Notes: a model not told the origin generated them from the sequence alone. 64,000 nt of DNA from Crotalaria pallida (GCA_037953625.1 CM075651.1:127686501-127750500); one strand, 5' to 3'; counted from the first letter of the stretch, positions 45,959 to 58,068 are shown. Translations and numbers: made by a program.

Positions 45959-47072
45959 GGGAAAAACTTCCATGCCATTTAAAGATAAAAGGCACTAATG
46001 CCATTCAACTTAAACCAATTATATTGTGACATATGTGCTAATTTAATATAGTCAACATCTACTTGTCAATCAAGGTGTCAACTTTTATATCAAAAACTAA
46101 GGATCCTTTTGCAAATTTTCAAAACTTTTACAAATAAAAATATTTAACTTTAAAAAAACAATTTAGAAAAAAAAAAACTCAAATAAAACATTATGCAAAC
46201 AACATTCATCTTCTTCGTGTGAATGAGACCACTACCGTTCCTTGACCTGTCTGTTATTTTAATTTCAAATTACCACTGAACCAATGTCGTTTTTAAGTTT
46301 ATATTATCTTTTTTTTTTTATAAAAATTGTTTTGAAAAAACAAAAAAACAAAAAACCCCTAAATCCATCTTCTTCAACTTTTTGACTGTGCAACATAAAA
46401 CAGTGAACGACATCGATGATGGTTCGGTGAATGGCTACGGCAGTGGATCCGCTTCAACCTTTGGCTTCAGACAACACAGAAGATTTGCGTATTAAAACAA
46501 GGGGTAAATCAAAAGCTTTAGACATATATGAAATATGTGAACCTTAAAACTGTGAACGATCAAAACTCTGGGATTTTGGGTTTTTCCAATTAGGATATTA
46601 GGGCTGTTCAAAATTGATATTGATCGGAACAAAAAAGATCATTTGGATATGGGTTTAGTGTGATTTTAATTTAATGATGAGATTGAGGAAAATAACTATA
46701 AACTCTTTCAATTTAGAGAGATTGGGGTTGATACAAATTGAAACAAGTTGCTTTAGGACCCTAAATAAAATTTTGACAGTTAGAAACAAGATGATGACGA
46801 TAGAAACAAGAAGATGAAAATGGGTTTGTTAACATAAGCACTTAAACAAAAATAAGTTGGATTTTTTTTCTTATAATTAAAAATAAAAAATTAATTTAAT
46901 TGTAATGTTGAGTTAAATTTTTAAAATTTGCAAAAAAATCTTATTATATGACACATAATCAGACAATTAAACACTGATTGGACACAAAAATGATACTTGT
47001 CAATCTATGATTAGCATATTTAAAGATGGTATTGATGCCTTTTAAAATAAAAGTGGCACCAAAGCAATTCCC
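45959..47072. mobile_element. Fold-back element, possibly Mutator-like, 1.1 kb
   Basis: Ends GGGAAAAACTTCCATGCC and its approximate inverse AAGTGGCACCAAAGCAATTCCC, with repeated AAAAGGCACTAATGCCAT-like arms just inside. No convincing target duplication or coding capacity. Confidence 0.5.
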
Positions 47073-47299
47073 AATAAATGGCTAACATATTATGTGAATA
47101 GATTCAATAACTTAAAAAAAATAGAATAAACAATCGAATTGTTGGAATTGGCACCGATCGAAGGGGGTGATTTGAGTGTTTATAAAATCATTGTCAAACA
47201 ATTGAATTAAATCGTTTTCGATAAATAAATTAAAACCCGATTACTGGTTCAAAGCCACAACCCACGTATGAAATGGTACAGAGAACTATCACTTTTATA

Positions 47300-47455
47300 C
47301 TGTTTTTCTCGGATTTGGATCCTTTAACATAATATTAGGGTAACATGGGTATAAAACCACTAAAATACAAAACAAGAAATCCTGATTTTATTTTGGATTT
47401 TAGTAGTTTTTTACACTAATGTTACCCTAACATTATGTTAGGAAATCTATTTCCG
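47300..47455. mobile_element. Small fold-back MITE
   Basis: AACATAATATTAGGGTAACAT...AAACCACTAAAAT pairs with ATTTTAGTAGTTTT...ATGTTACCCTAACATTATG, with the centre AT-rich. Confidence 0.6.
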
Positions 47456-47935
47456 TTTTTCTTATCTATTATATGACAGATATTGAGTGCACTTCAAAAA
47501 AATATTATAGTGAAAAAAATGTATTTAATACATTTTGATATGATAATTTTAATTTTCTAATGTAAATACTAAATACTTCTTTTGGTCTTTATTATATGTT
47601 ATAGTTGATTATATTACAAATATTAAGGAAGGTGATTATAATTTTTAAAACTTTAAAAAGGGATTTTAACATTTTTTGTTTAACTTACATTAGTAATTTT
47701 ATAAATATATTGTTTTACAATAATGATCAAATGATAGATAAATTAAAAAACAATAAATGTTTGGTCTAAAATTTTCTGAAAAACGATTTATAAAGAAGAC
47801 TAAATCAAATATATATATTTTTTTATCATCAAATCAAATATATTTTAATCATTGTAAAATCTTTCTAATTACATAAATATGGTACACATAACTTATTGGT
47901 TAAATAAGAATTATTCTTTATAACACTTGTCATTT

Positions 47936-48830
47936 CAGGGGTGTAAGCGGTTCAGGATTGGATCATCGTATCATTGGGATTGAAACAAATCAGACCAAAA
48001 AATGTGATCTGGTCTGATCTCATGATTTGGTTTGGTCTTAATTTTCCCATACCATTACTTCACGGTCTCATAATTTTTTAGACCATCCAAAATCGGATCG
48101 AACTTATTACTCAATTATTTTCCAAACATTGTTAAGTAAGAAGTGTTAGTTTTTATTTCCAAGCGTTGTAACGTAAGAAGTGTTATTTCCAAAAATAAGA
48201 AAAAAAAGTAGAATCGAATATTTTCATATCGACAACTATTTGGCATACTAATATGAACTTTCCAAATTGAAATTTGACATATTAATTGGAATTTCTCAAA
48301 TTAAGTATGTACTCCCTCCGTCTCATTATCTTGGTAAAAGTCAAACAAGTCAATGAAAATAAGAGAGTATCTATTTAATATAATGCATGATTCATTCATT
48401 AATTACAAATTGATATTACACAAATTTTCACATCATTACAATTAATACATATTACAATATTGCCTAAAAGAAATCTTTAAATGTATTTTCCTTATTTACT
48501 TATCAATCATCAATACAATATACAATCTTTAAGATTTTTCATTTATTTTTTTACTCCAATATGGGACAAAATTTTTTGCATTTTTTACCAAGATAATGGG
48601 ACGAAGGGAGTATAAATTTAAGTATTTATGTAGTGAATATTGTTTCCGTTGTTTATGAATTTTTACAAAAAAAAGTATATTATATTTTAAATATATGTCA
48701 TAAGTGGACCAATGGATCGGACCAAATTAAACCATTTATGAATGATCTAGTCTGATTCAATATTTGCATATGATATACAACTTCATTGAATAGACCGAAC
48801 CACTCTTATTTGCATAGTATAAGCATTTAG
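47936..48830. mobile_element. hAT-like element remnant hosting a Stowaway MITE
   Basis: Starts CAGGGGTGTAAGCGGTTC, a common plant hAT terminus. GGTCTGATC/GATCGGACC-type subterminal repeats lie on both sides of the MITE at 48.3-48.6 kb. The right end is unclear. Confidence 0.4.
48312..48610. mobile_element. Stowaway-type MITE (299 bp)
   Basis: CTCCCTCCGTCTCATTATCT and the inverse AGATAATGGGACGAAGGGAG at the ends, with TA target duplication. Confidence 0.9.
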
Positions 48831-49224
48831 AGTGATTTATGGCTTGGTCTTTGATGATGTTAATTACTTGTTTTTTTAAAAGCATCCTTATTAATCAAAA
48901 TTTTTTAGAATTTAAGAAAAAATTTTATATGAATAATTTTAAAAAATATATATCAAACTTTATCAATTCTAATATTGCTAATAAAATTAATTAATTTTAT
49001 TATGGATTTTCTTAACATCAGCCCTTATAGTTGAGTATAAGAGACTAAAAGAAATGCATTTTTATAGAAAAACTAAACATTTAATGATTCAAGTGATAAT
49101 GAACTTAATTTTTCTAGGTTTCTTTACTATTTTTAACTTTTTATCATCGACCCTTAAGCAAACCCTTTTATTATTTAATGTGCAATGACAACTCAAAGAT
49201 TTATCACATCATTATAATGCAATT

Positions 49225-49829
49225 GGCTTAATTATGTCACAAGTCCCCGAAGTTTGAGGTATTTTTGCCAACATATTTTTTTCCAATGTTTGACTCTCCG
49301 AAATTACTTCTGAGTTTGTCATATACTCCTATTACCAATTCTGGCCAATTTTGCCGACATGTAACATCGGAATCCTGATCAGATGCAAGAGGTTGGTCAT
49401 GTGGTTTCGAGTGATGTCACACGGGCGAAGACGACCTCTCTCTCTTCAATTCTTTTTTCTCTTTTTTTATTTAACTAAAAATATAAAAATATTAAGTTTT
49501 TTAAATAAAAAAAAAGATCTTCGACCACGGGGCACACGGGCGAAGACGATCTCTCTCTGTTCAATTCTTTTTTCTCTTTTTTTATTTAACTAAAAATATA
49601 AAAATATTAACTTTTTTAGTTTTTTAAATTAAAAAAAGGATTTTCGACCACGGGGCACCAGGTGCTTAACCTCCTGCATCTTATCAGGATTCTGATGTTA
49701 CATGTCAGCAAAATTGGTCAGAATTGGTAATAGGGGTATATGACAAAGTCAAAAATAACTTCGGGGAGTCAGACATTAAAAAAAGAATAAAACTATGTGA
49801 CAAAAGTACCCCTGTGACATAATTTTGGC
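49225..49829. mobile_element. Mutator-like fold-back element with internal tandem duplication
   Basis: Ends GGCTTAATTATGTCACA and the near-inverse TGTGACATAATTTTGGC, with a perfect 9-bp duplication AATGCAATT. The interior carries a unit of about 110 bp (CACGGGCGAAGACGA...) twice in tandem between roughly 49422 and 49655. Confidence 0.85.
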
Positions 49830-49947
49830 AATGCAATTCGGCATGTGTCATAAACATAAAAGACAACAAAAGCTAGACACGCAAATCCCTGCTGGTGCTT
49901 GCTCAATTCTTATCTATTCCACGTCATCGTCCTTTACTAATTTGTAG

Positions 49948-49957
49948 TCCTTTCGGT

Positions 49958-50016
<59 letters not shown>

Positions 50017-50553
50017 TATTTTCTAGAAGAAATCTTTGATCTTATATATAGAGTATTTTATATTTTCTATGCATCATTAATTGTTTTTGTCTTTTTTGCC
50101 CTTATTATATGATTTAACTAACTATATATTTTTTTGTTATTTATTAATGAATATGAACTTTTCAAGTAAGTGGATGAGGTAAAATTGTAATGTTAAAATA
50201 TATTCTCATAAAATTTACAAAACTAACTACTCCCTCCGGTCTCAATTATAAGCCAAAAAAACTAATTTCACACTTATTAAGGAAGTTAGTTAAGTGTATT
50301 TAATTTTCTTGAAATGATAAAAAAATAGATTACTTTAGGAAACATGTATGGGAAATGAAACAAAAATTAAATAATACAACCACTTTATTGTGATATTTTA
50401 GGAATGATTATATTGGAAATAAAAAAGATTATATTGGAAATAAAAAAGATAGTTAAATTTTGCTTATATTTGAGACTACTAATAAGATGTTCTCAATTGC
50501 TTGTAATTGAAATCGGAGGATGTAGTTTCTTTAGTCCGAAAAATACGGTTAAC

Positions 50554-50606
<53 letters not shown>

Positions 50607-50619
50607 ACCGGAGGGAGCA
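49948..50619. mobile_element. Stowaway-like MITE with (TA)n in both arms, split by another MITE
   Basis: Left GTCCTTTCGGTCC followed by about 50 bp of TA; right about 45 bp of TA then GGACCGGAGGGAG. The interior matches 9523-9812 and 53.6 kb. Interrupted at 50230-50522. Confidence 0.8.
50230..50522. mobile_element. Nested Stowaway-type MITE
   Basis: CTCCCTCCGGTCTCAATTAT at the left and ATTGAAATCGGAGGATG at the right, TA on both sides. The paralogous copy at 53.77 kb lacks it. Confidence 0.8.
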
Positions 50620-51174
50620 GTTTCTTTGTGATGATTGCAAAAGAAAAAGGAAGATATAAAAACAATTACTCCTAGTATTGTTATGGCTCAAACTTAATCG
50701 TACATTCATGTCTATTCTTGTCTCTTATCATTGAGATTCGTAAGATTTTAATCACTTCGTTTTATTTTGATCATTTTTAATCCTCCGCTTTCTAATTTGA
50801 AGATTAGTTTACAAATCTCACACTTTAGGCTTGTTGTTAATCCCCAAATCCCCCTTTTTTTTTATGGGGTTCTATCGGAATATTTTTCGATATTCCCGAG
50901 TCGGAAAAATGCATTTTCCGACATTAAAAATGAATTTTTAATAAACGAGTATTCGAAAAAATGCATTTTTTCGACTCGGGGATATCGAAAAATATTCCGA
51001 TAGAACCCTATCGAAAAAACGAAATTTGGGACCTAAAGTGTCTGAATTGTAGACTACTACTCTTCTAATTTATGCTCAATTACTTTTGGTGGTTCCATTT
51101 TCTGCCCGTTAAGCATTGAACTTGGGCTCTATGTAACTTTAGCGTGTCACAGCTGATAAATACTTTTATGTTTG
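50620..51174. repeat. Segmental duplication, copy A (left part)
   Basis: Matches 53830-54433: ATTGCAAA..AAAAAGGAAGAT, CATTGAGATTCGTAAGATTT, CAATTACTTTTGGTGGTTCC and CAGCTGATAAATACTTTTAT are shared. The copy also includes the adjoining MITE interior. It continues beyond the 1.37 kb insertion at 52555 (TCCACCCTCATTTTTGTC). Confidence 0.9.
50799..51062. mobile_element. Mutator-like MITE (264 bp), strong hairpin
   Basis: 31-bp imperfect inverted ends (GAAGATTAGTTTACAAATC...CACTTTAGG) and a 9-bp duplication TTCTAATTT. The interior is a near-perfect hairpin around GTTCTATCGGAATATTTTTC and CCGAGTCG. Absent from the sister copy, which shows the intact site CTTTCTAATTTGTGCTC. Confidence 0.88.
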
Positions 51175-52545
51175 GGGTCCTTTTAAAATACGAACTATTC
51201 TATAGTTCGCACCCATACAACCTATTAATGTAAATAATCCAACGGATGGAAAATAATGCCATATAAGTCACAAGGTGGATGGTGAGGATTGGTGACTTGT
51301 ATCTAGTAGTTCCGGTTTGCTTGTAGGCATACTCCCACATGTATGTGGCAAGATTAATTGGACGCTTGCCAAAATATTTTGAATCTAGGTCAAAGATTAG
51401 TTGTTATGTGTGCAATCTATGATAAGTTCATGTTAGTTTTAATCGAAGAAGGACTATAGAATCCACTCTGGCTTGCTGCATAAAGAGCCTGTAATCATGA
51501 GAGACTGCATAGTGTTGGGTCTTGTTAGAAACATGTTAAACAAAGTGATGTTGTCACACAATTATGTGGAGAAAAATTACTTGTAGTTGGGCTTATTAAA
51601 GCCTATTGAATTAGAGAAACACATTGTTTCCGTAGCCACATTGGTGGCGGTGATGCGGTTTCATATGGCAAGCAACTCTATATCCCAGCTGCTTTTGTTC
51701 TTATGCAAGAAGAACCCATAATGGGATGGAAATGTATCAAACCGGGTCAAAATTTGATGTTACTGTACAGGTTAATTAGCTTGATGAATATTGTTTACGA
51801 GTTATTAAAAATTGAAATAGCAGTTTATAAAAAAGATTGCAAAACTAATGTGGGAGAGAGTATATATGTTTTTAAAATTATCTTTATAATTATTTATGAA
51901 TCTTATTAATAGTCATATAAAACATTGAGTAAATAAAAATACTAATAAAAAAATAATTAGTGTCATAGGAATTTGGATGAGTGTCAACAAACATGACCAA
52001 AATTAAAATTTTCATAATAATATTTTAATAATGATCGAAGTGAGTAAAAATAATTGCATATTTAGTATTTTAAAAGATAAAAAATATTAATTAATTTTCC
52101 AAAATTATGAATATCACCAATTTTATTCTCTAATATACACGCCATCGAATAAATTCATGAAAAATGATAATACTAGTATCTTGTGAATAAAAATTCTAAC
52201 ATTTTCCTCTAACGTGTGTGTATATATTTAACTAATTTAAAGTTTTAAACTTTAACAAATTTAAATATGTAACAAATTGTTTTTAACAAGTATAATATTT
52301 ATCATATGATAGATAAGAATAAGTTCACATAACTCACATCATTTTTCATATAATTATACACACATAAATATATTTATTTATTAAATTTGCAAATCGGCAT
52401 TCCAATTATATAAATGTATGAAAAAAGCAATACAAATTGCAGATTGAATAAAACAGGCTCAACAGTCAGCATATTGGTTATCACCGGTCAACGTTTAGGC
52501 TACACCGGTGCGAATATTAGCATAGTTCGTATTTTAAAAGGACCC
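51175..52545. mobile_element. Mutator-like element, 1,371 bp
   Basis: Inverted ends GGGTCCTTTTAAAATACGAA (24 bp perfect, imperfect to about 40). Nine-bp flanks TTATGTTTG and GTTTGTTTG agree at 7 of 9. The sister copy shows the site without insertion (TTTTATGTTTG directly followed by TCCACCC). No transposase frame. The middle (51.4-51.8 kb) is less AT-rich and could be captured host sequence, but no domain was recognised. Confidence 0.88.
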
Positions 52546-52565
52546 GTTTGTTTGTCCACCCTCAT

Positions 52566-52815
52566 TTTTGTCCTAAGGATGTTTAAAATATAAGCAAAAT
52601 TAACTAACTTTATTAAATTTTGTTTCATTCCCAATACCACTTTCCTAAAACATTGTAGAAAGTTGTGATCTTATTTAATTTTTGTTTCATTCTCAACCCT
52701 ACTTTCCTAAAATATCTCTACTTTTTATAAATTTGATAAAATTAAATACAATCAACTAACCTCCTTAATAAGTGTAAAAATGGTTAAATTTGCTTATAAT
52801 TCGAGACGGAGAGAG
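52566..52815. mobile_element. Stowaway-like MITE, left end eroded
   Basis: The right end reads CTTATAATTCGAGACGGAGAGAG followed by TA. The left side has TTTAAAATATAAGC. The interior resembles the 50.23 kb MITE. Confidence 0.6.
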
Positions 52816-53620
52816 TAGTACTTTTTGGGTTTTATTTATTCGATTTTGATATACTCAACCCTAAGTCCCTAAGGGTTGAGTTTAAGCCATTAATAAGATT
52901 CCTAAATCATTAAAAAATTTCTAATTAATCAATACTCATTAATTGATTTTAATAATACAATATTTTTTTTTACTCTCTTATTAACTCTTACTAAACTCAC
53001 TTTTTAGAATTCTCATATTACCCCTATGTAATTTCTTATCACACCTTCTTAGTTCAGGGCACCACCCATCACCTTTGTTCTCACAGCACCCAGCAATCAC
53101 CTTCTCAGTTCAAGCTCCAACCCATATGCAAATAAATAGAAATATGAACTCCACTGCATGAAACCTCTCAATTTACGCAGCAAAAAAAACTAAATGGACT
53201 AATGGAGCATATATTGAGAGCTATTCACTTTCTTTGCTCTCAATTTTATTTTATTTTATTTTTTATAAATTACCAAATTTATTTCCATCATTCTTCCAAA
53301 TCATTTCACTTAAACCCAATATCTAATTATTTGAACGACAACGAACCTCATAATCATTTGTGTAACAACGAACCCAATATTTATTCATATTTTGTAATAC
53401 CTATCAAGTGAATGTGTGATACTATTTGTGTTTAAGTGAAATGATTGGGAAGAATAAAGGAAATGAAATTTGGGGATTTATAAAAAAATAATTGAGAGGA
53501 AAAAAATTGAGAATAAAAAAAATTAATTGAGAGAAGAGACATCAAAAAACTAGGTATCCTGAGAACAGAGGTGATGGATGGTGTCGTTAACTGAGAAAGT
53601 GTGATAAGAGATTACATAGG
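52816..53620. other. AT-rich stretch between duplicated segments
   Basis: No gene seen. Contains TCATCACCTTTGTTCTC...TCAGTTCAAG and an approximately inverted copy near 53.56 kb (GAGAACAGAGGTGATGG). The arms suggest a decayed fold-back element of about 0.6 kb. Confidence 0.45.
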
Positions 53621-53908
53621 ACATAAATTAATTGTTTTTTTTCCCTTATTAAATGTTTTGACTAACTATGTTTTTTTGTTATTCATTAATGAATGTGAAC
53701 TTTCCAAGTAAAGTGGAGATGTAAAATTGTAATGTTATACTAGTAATATAATCTCATAAAATTCACAAAACTAACCATTTTCTTTGATCCGGAGAATACG
53801 GTTAAGTATATTTTATATATAGGACAGGAGGGAGTAGTTTGTTTGTGATGATTGCAAAGAAAAAGGAAGATATCAAAAATAATTACTCCTAGTATTGCTA
53901 TGGCTCGA

Positions 53909-54076
53909 CCAACGAGTTGTTGGTGCAGTGGTGCCAGGGGCTGGACTTGGTAGGGCGGACCACGGTTCGATCCCCCGCAACAACGTTGGGAGAGGAATAA
54001 AACCTTAACCCCTGGACCCCCCTCGAACTGGATCAGTCGGCCCAGTGGGCCGAATACCAGGGTGCAAAAAAAAAAA
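53909..54076 (+). mobile_element. tRNA-derived SINE, family 1
   Basis: Third copy of the 8.99 kb SINE. Flanks AGTATTGCTATGGCTC and AGTATTGCTGTGACTC match at 14 of 16. Copy A of the duplication shows the empty site. Confidence 0.93.
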
Positions 54077-54181
54077 AGTATTGCTGTGACTCAAACTTAA
54101 TAGTACATTTATGTCTATTCTTGTCTCTTATCATTGAGATTCGTAAGATTTTAATCACTTCGTTTTATTTTGATGATTTTT

Positions 54182-54281
54182 TTTTTGGTTCATATGGGAG
54201 GTCTGGGATTAAAACCCATGATCTGGAGAAGGGAAAATACTAAATGTCCCTGCAGTCACCAACTGGGCTATCTTTTTCTTT
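54182..54281 (-). mobile_element. tRNA-derived SINE, family 4, - strand
   Basis: Reverse strand has AGCCCAGTTGGTGACTGCAG and ATGGGTTTTAATCCC, with the A-tail at the low-coordinate side. Flanked by a direct repeat of about 28 bp starting ATCACTTCGTTTTATTTTG, present once in copy A. Confidence 0.88.
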
Positions 54282-55083
54282 ATCACTTCGTTTTATTTTG
54301 ATGATTTTTATTGCTCAACTTTCTAATTTGTGCTCAATTACTTTTGGTGGTTCCATTTTCTGCCCGTTAAGCATTGAACTTGGACTCTATGTAACTTTAG
54401 CGTGTCACAGCTGATAAATACTTTTATGTTTGTCCACCCTCATTTTTGTCATGAGGATGTTTAATACTAGTATTTGTACCCGTGCATAAGTGCGTGAAAA
54501 TCTAAGTTTTGATTAAAGTAAATCATATTGGTAATTATATATAATAAAAATTACCCAGCATACTGTTATGTTTCTATAGACACTTAGACAATTTCAAAAA
54601 TTATTATCATTACTTTAAGGGAAATATCTCAACGGCCAAAAATTACTTTGTTTTGTTTTTGGAATCAGCATACTGTTAATTACATTACTTATCTTAATAC
54701 TTGCAATGAAAAGCTTAAAAACTTTTATGGTGGAAACTTTTACCATTGGACCGAGGATAATCAACATACACAAGTGTAATGATAAATCGGGAGTTCTAAA
54801 AAGAGAAAAAATAGCGAAGGAAAAACACAAAGAAAGGTATTACAGGATAATTTAATTATATGCCTGAAAAGGCTAAACTGATGCTAATAAACAAAGAAAT
54901 CCCACAGAAAATATCAACATGCACAAAGCTCAGTGTTGAAGTTTATGCTTAAGAGAAAAAGAATACCCAAAATCAAAACATTTGTCACTGAACTCTGTTT
55001 AGACGTTTCTCTCAATTAATGTTATAGTAAAAGGATTTTGTAATTAAAGTATATTCTCTCAATTAATATATAGTTTTTATATA

Positions 55084-55977
55084 GGCTTAATTGCATAATT
55101 GGTCCTTTATCTTATTTATTAGATTCACTTTGGTCCTTTATTTTTTTTTTTGCAATTTACTGGTCCTTTATTTTTTTTGAGATTCAGTTTGGTCCTTCCA
55201 TTAAAATAAAGTTAAATGGGAAGGAATATTCCAAGAATATTCCCTCTTCTAGCCTTAATTGCATAATTGATCCTTTATTTTATTTATTAGATTCACTTTG
55301 GTCCTTTATCTTAATATTCCAAGAATATTCTCTCTTCTTCTTCCTCTTCCTCTGCTCTCCTTACAGCGACGACAGCCGCCATGGGCGCCGCCGCCACCAC
55401 CCATGTCACCGTCGCCGCCATTTTTAGAAATTAATCGGAGTTGTTGAAGCGTTTTGCACGTGTTTTCACACGTTTTCCAGCAGATTCAGAGGAGGAGACC
55501 ATTGTTGATAACCAAGGTTTTAGAAAAGGGACCCCTAGAATTCGGATTTTGAGAAAAAAAGAACGAAAAACACAAATTTGTTTGAGGAATAATGAAAATA
55601 AAGCTTAAAAACCGTGAAAAATTGAAGAAATTTGAAAAAATTTGATGATTTTCGAGGGAAGAGGGTGTGAGCTCATGGTGGTTGCCGCCGCTGTAAGGAG
55701 TGAGCAGAGGAAGAGGAAGAAGAAAAGGGAATATTCTTGGAATATTAAGATAAATTACCAAAGTGAATATAATAAATAAAATAAAGGATCAATTATGCAA
55801 TTAAACCTAGAAGGGGAAATATTCTTGGAATATTCTTTCTTATTTAACTTTATTTTAACGGAAGGACCAAACTGAATCTTTTAAAAAAAATAAAGGATCA
55901 GTAAATTGCAAGAAAAAGATAAAGGACCAAAGTGAATATAATAAATAAGATAAATGACCAATTATGCAATTAAGCCT
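55084..55977. mobile_element. Mutator-like fold-back element (894 bp)
   Basis: Long inverted ends (GGCTTAATTGCATAATTGGT...) and a perfect 9-bp duplication TTTTATATA. Inside is a second inverted pair around CTGCTCTCCTTACAGCG and CGCTGTAAGGAGTGAGCAG enclosing a GC-rich GCCGCCGCC segment. A frame of 91 residues on the - strand has no recognisable domain. Confidence 0.9.
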
Positions 55978-56008
55978 TTTATATATTCTTTCACTTTAAC
56001 AATATAAA

Positions 56009-56011
<3 letters not shown>

Positions 56012-56053
<42 letters not shown>
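56012..56053. repeat. (TA)n microsatellite
   Basis: About 40 bp of uninterrupted AT. Confidence 0.92.
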
Positions 56054-56058
<5 letters not shown>

Positions 56059-56670
56059 GGTATTGAAGTATCAAAATTTTCATAACAAATAATACTTACT
56101 AATGGTGATAGTTTAAGTAGTAGAAATTATAGGAAGAAGCATATAGGAATTAATGGAACGTAACATAACAATAATGATAATGAACATAAGCATTATTAAT
56201 TGTATAAATTACTTCGGGTCTCTCTTCTATTCACGAGACTTTCATCGCTGTCCTCGGTTGTTCTTTTTGGCCAAACCGATCCGACTCCTCCCAAGTCCCA
56301 AGTACAACTCTTCTTAGCTTCATTGAGGTTGCAACAGGGACTCATTTGATCGGTGTGGTGCAGTGGGAGCTAGAGCCCTCACGGTATTTTCTTCTCGAAT
56401 TCTTCTCGTCACGGTGTTCGGAGCTCCAGATCCAAAAGGCTACCCTCGGTTCTGTCTTCGGTTGTTCGAGTTTGTTCGAACCTGATGGCGGAGGCGCGGT
56501 TCTCGGTTGGCACTTGCCTGTTCGAGTTAGTACACTTAAATTACGAACATAAACTAACATAATTGAACTTAATTTATCAAAAACACCCACACTGAAAGAA
56601 ACAAATCAAGGAGGTTGCTAACTAAAAAACATAAAATCAACATAAACAAAGTAAAATCACAAAACAATCC

Positions 56671-56760
56671 TGACGAAATTGGCCAAAGTGAGCGAATATG
56701 ACCTCTACAACCTTCAAATTCTTATCAATCTTCTCATGAGCTTTCCCAATAGAATAAAAG
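56671..56760 (-). pseudogene. EXO70A-like exocyst exon fragment, copy 1
   Basis: The - strand reads IGKAHEKIDKNLKVVEVIFA then HFGQFRQ. This matches the N-terminal helix of plant EXO70A1 (consensus RKAHENIDKTLKAAEVILSQ). EXO70A1 tethers secretory vesicles at the plasma membrane. One exon only, so non-functional. A second, differently diverged piece is at 61.84 kb. Confidence 0.65.
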
Positions 56761-57322
56761 AGAGAGAAAATATGAGATAGAGAGAGAGTAGGAAATAGAA
56801 GCAAGGGCATGGGCATATAAATTTACTAAATGATAGTTTCAAGATGAAACTCTGAACATGCAGCATAAGGACAAACTGCAATCTGCACAACGGGCAGCCA
56901 AAGGTAAGCAAACTTACAACAAAGCTCCACAAATTCAAGATATTCAGAGAAAAGCCAAAACTCAATAATTAAATCAAAGGGTCAAGGAAGTAAATTAACC
57001 TCGGAACAGCAAAAAAGGCAAGGTGAATATAATAACTCTACGTGCATTGAATATAATAACCAGATGGTGCATCCTACTTTGACTGACCTGATGAACTACA
57101 ACTCCGCAGCAAAGGCCAAGAAAACATGTATGGACTCTTCCATATGCGGATAGATGCTATGATGCTATTAAAACCATATCGAACGGTACCGCGACAAAAA
57201 TCATCAACAAGCAACATGGTAGTATTGACAATCTAGCAAGATAACAATTAAATTTGTCTATACTATTCGTCCTCAGGACTCTTGTTTGTTATCAAACAAA
57301 TTGTTGGATGAGAATAGCTTGC

Positions 57323-57459
57323 CTGATATCTAATGGCTTTTCATTGGGGGGTAAATTTTCTCTTAGCTCATCCATGTATGAAAAATAGGAGTGAAAGCAA
57401 AAGTCTGTGACATCCTGAACCACTGTGCAACTTCTTTCAATTGTTGACCAACAATCATC
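57323..57459 (-). pseudogene. Exon fragment of a conserved plant membrane protein
   Basis: After a CAG acceptor, the - strand reads DDCWSTIERSCTVVQDVTDF, CFHSYFSYMDELRENL and KPLDIR, ending at a possible GC donor. I recognise this as the opening part of an uncharacterised multi-pass plant membrane protein family (DDCWST...SYM.ELR). The downstream transmembrane exons are missing and stops follow. Confidence 0.6.
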
Positions 57460-58068
57460 CTGAGATGAGAATTAAGTGGCATTAAAGTTTTATGTGTTCT
57501 GCATAAGTCAAGAAGCATGCAAGAAAGATGAGACTATATAGAAGGATTATGCTAGACACGGAAAAAAAAATTAACTAAATCACATTAAAGGGTAGGCTTT
57601 TTCAGTGTCTACTATTCCTAATAAATATTTGCTTGTAACATTCAGTAACTTCTAAACATGTAGTTGATTCATTATTCAACTACTATAAAACATGAAAATA
57701 AAACAAATATATAAGTCACTTTGGTGCTTTCTTAAAATCAACATGAGTGAAAATTTTAAGTATGGGTTTTTTATATTAAATATTACTCCTGATAATGCAA
57801 TTATTCTGCTCCTAATAGCTCAAAATAAGGCCAAGAGTGCCAAATAAGAAATATGCAAGAGTCTAGATGAATAACAACTTAAATAATAATTCAATCGTTG
57901 ATTTTAAAAAAATATGAATTAGCATCATTTTACATCTGAGAGATTATCATATGGAATACTACACAAAACTAATGAGTATGATTTAGCGTATGGTGAGTTA
58001 AGACCATGCAAATGCAGGTTCTTTCCTACTTAAATGATGTTCAAAAGAATGTTGAAAACACCATACCT

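Larger units (their letters stand above)
53621..54466. repeat. Segmental duplication, copy B
   Basis: Begins with the MITE interior (TTAAATGTTTTGACTAACTA ... GGACAGGAGGGAG) and continues through the same unique sequence as copy A. It carries two SINEs that copy A lacks and lacks the three insertions found in copy A. Confidence 0.9.
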
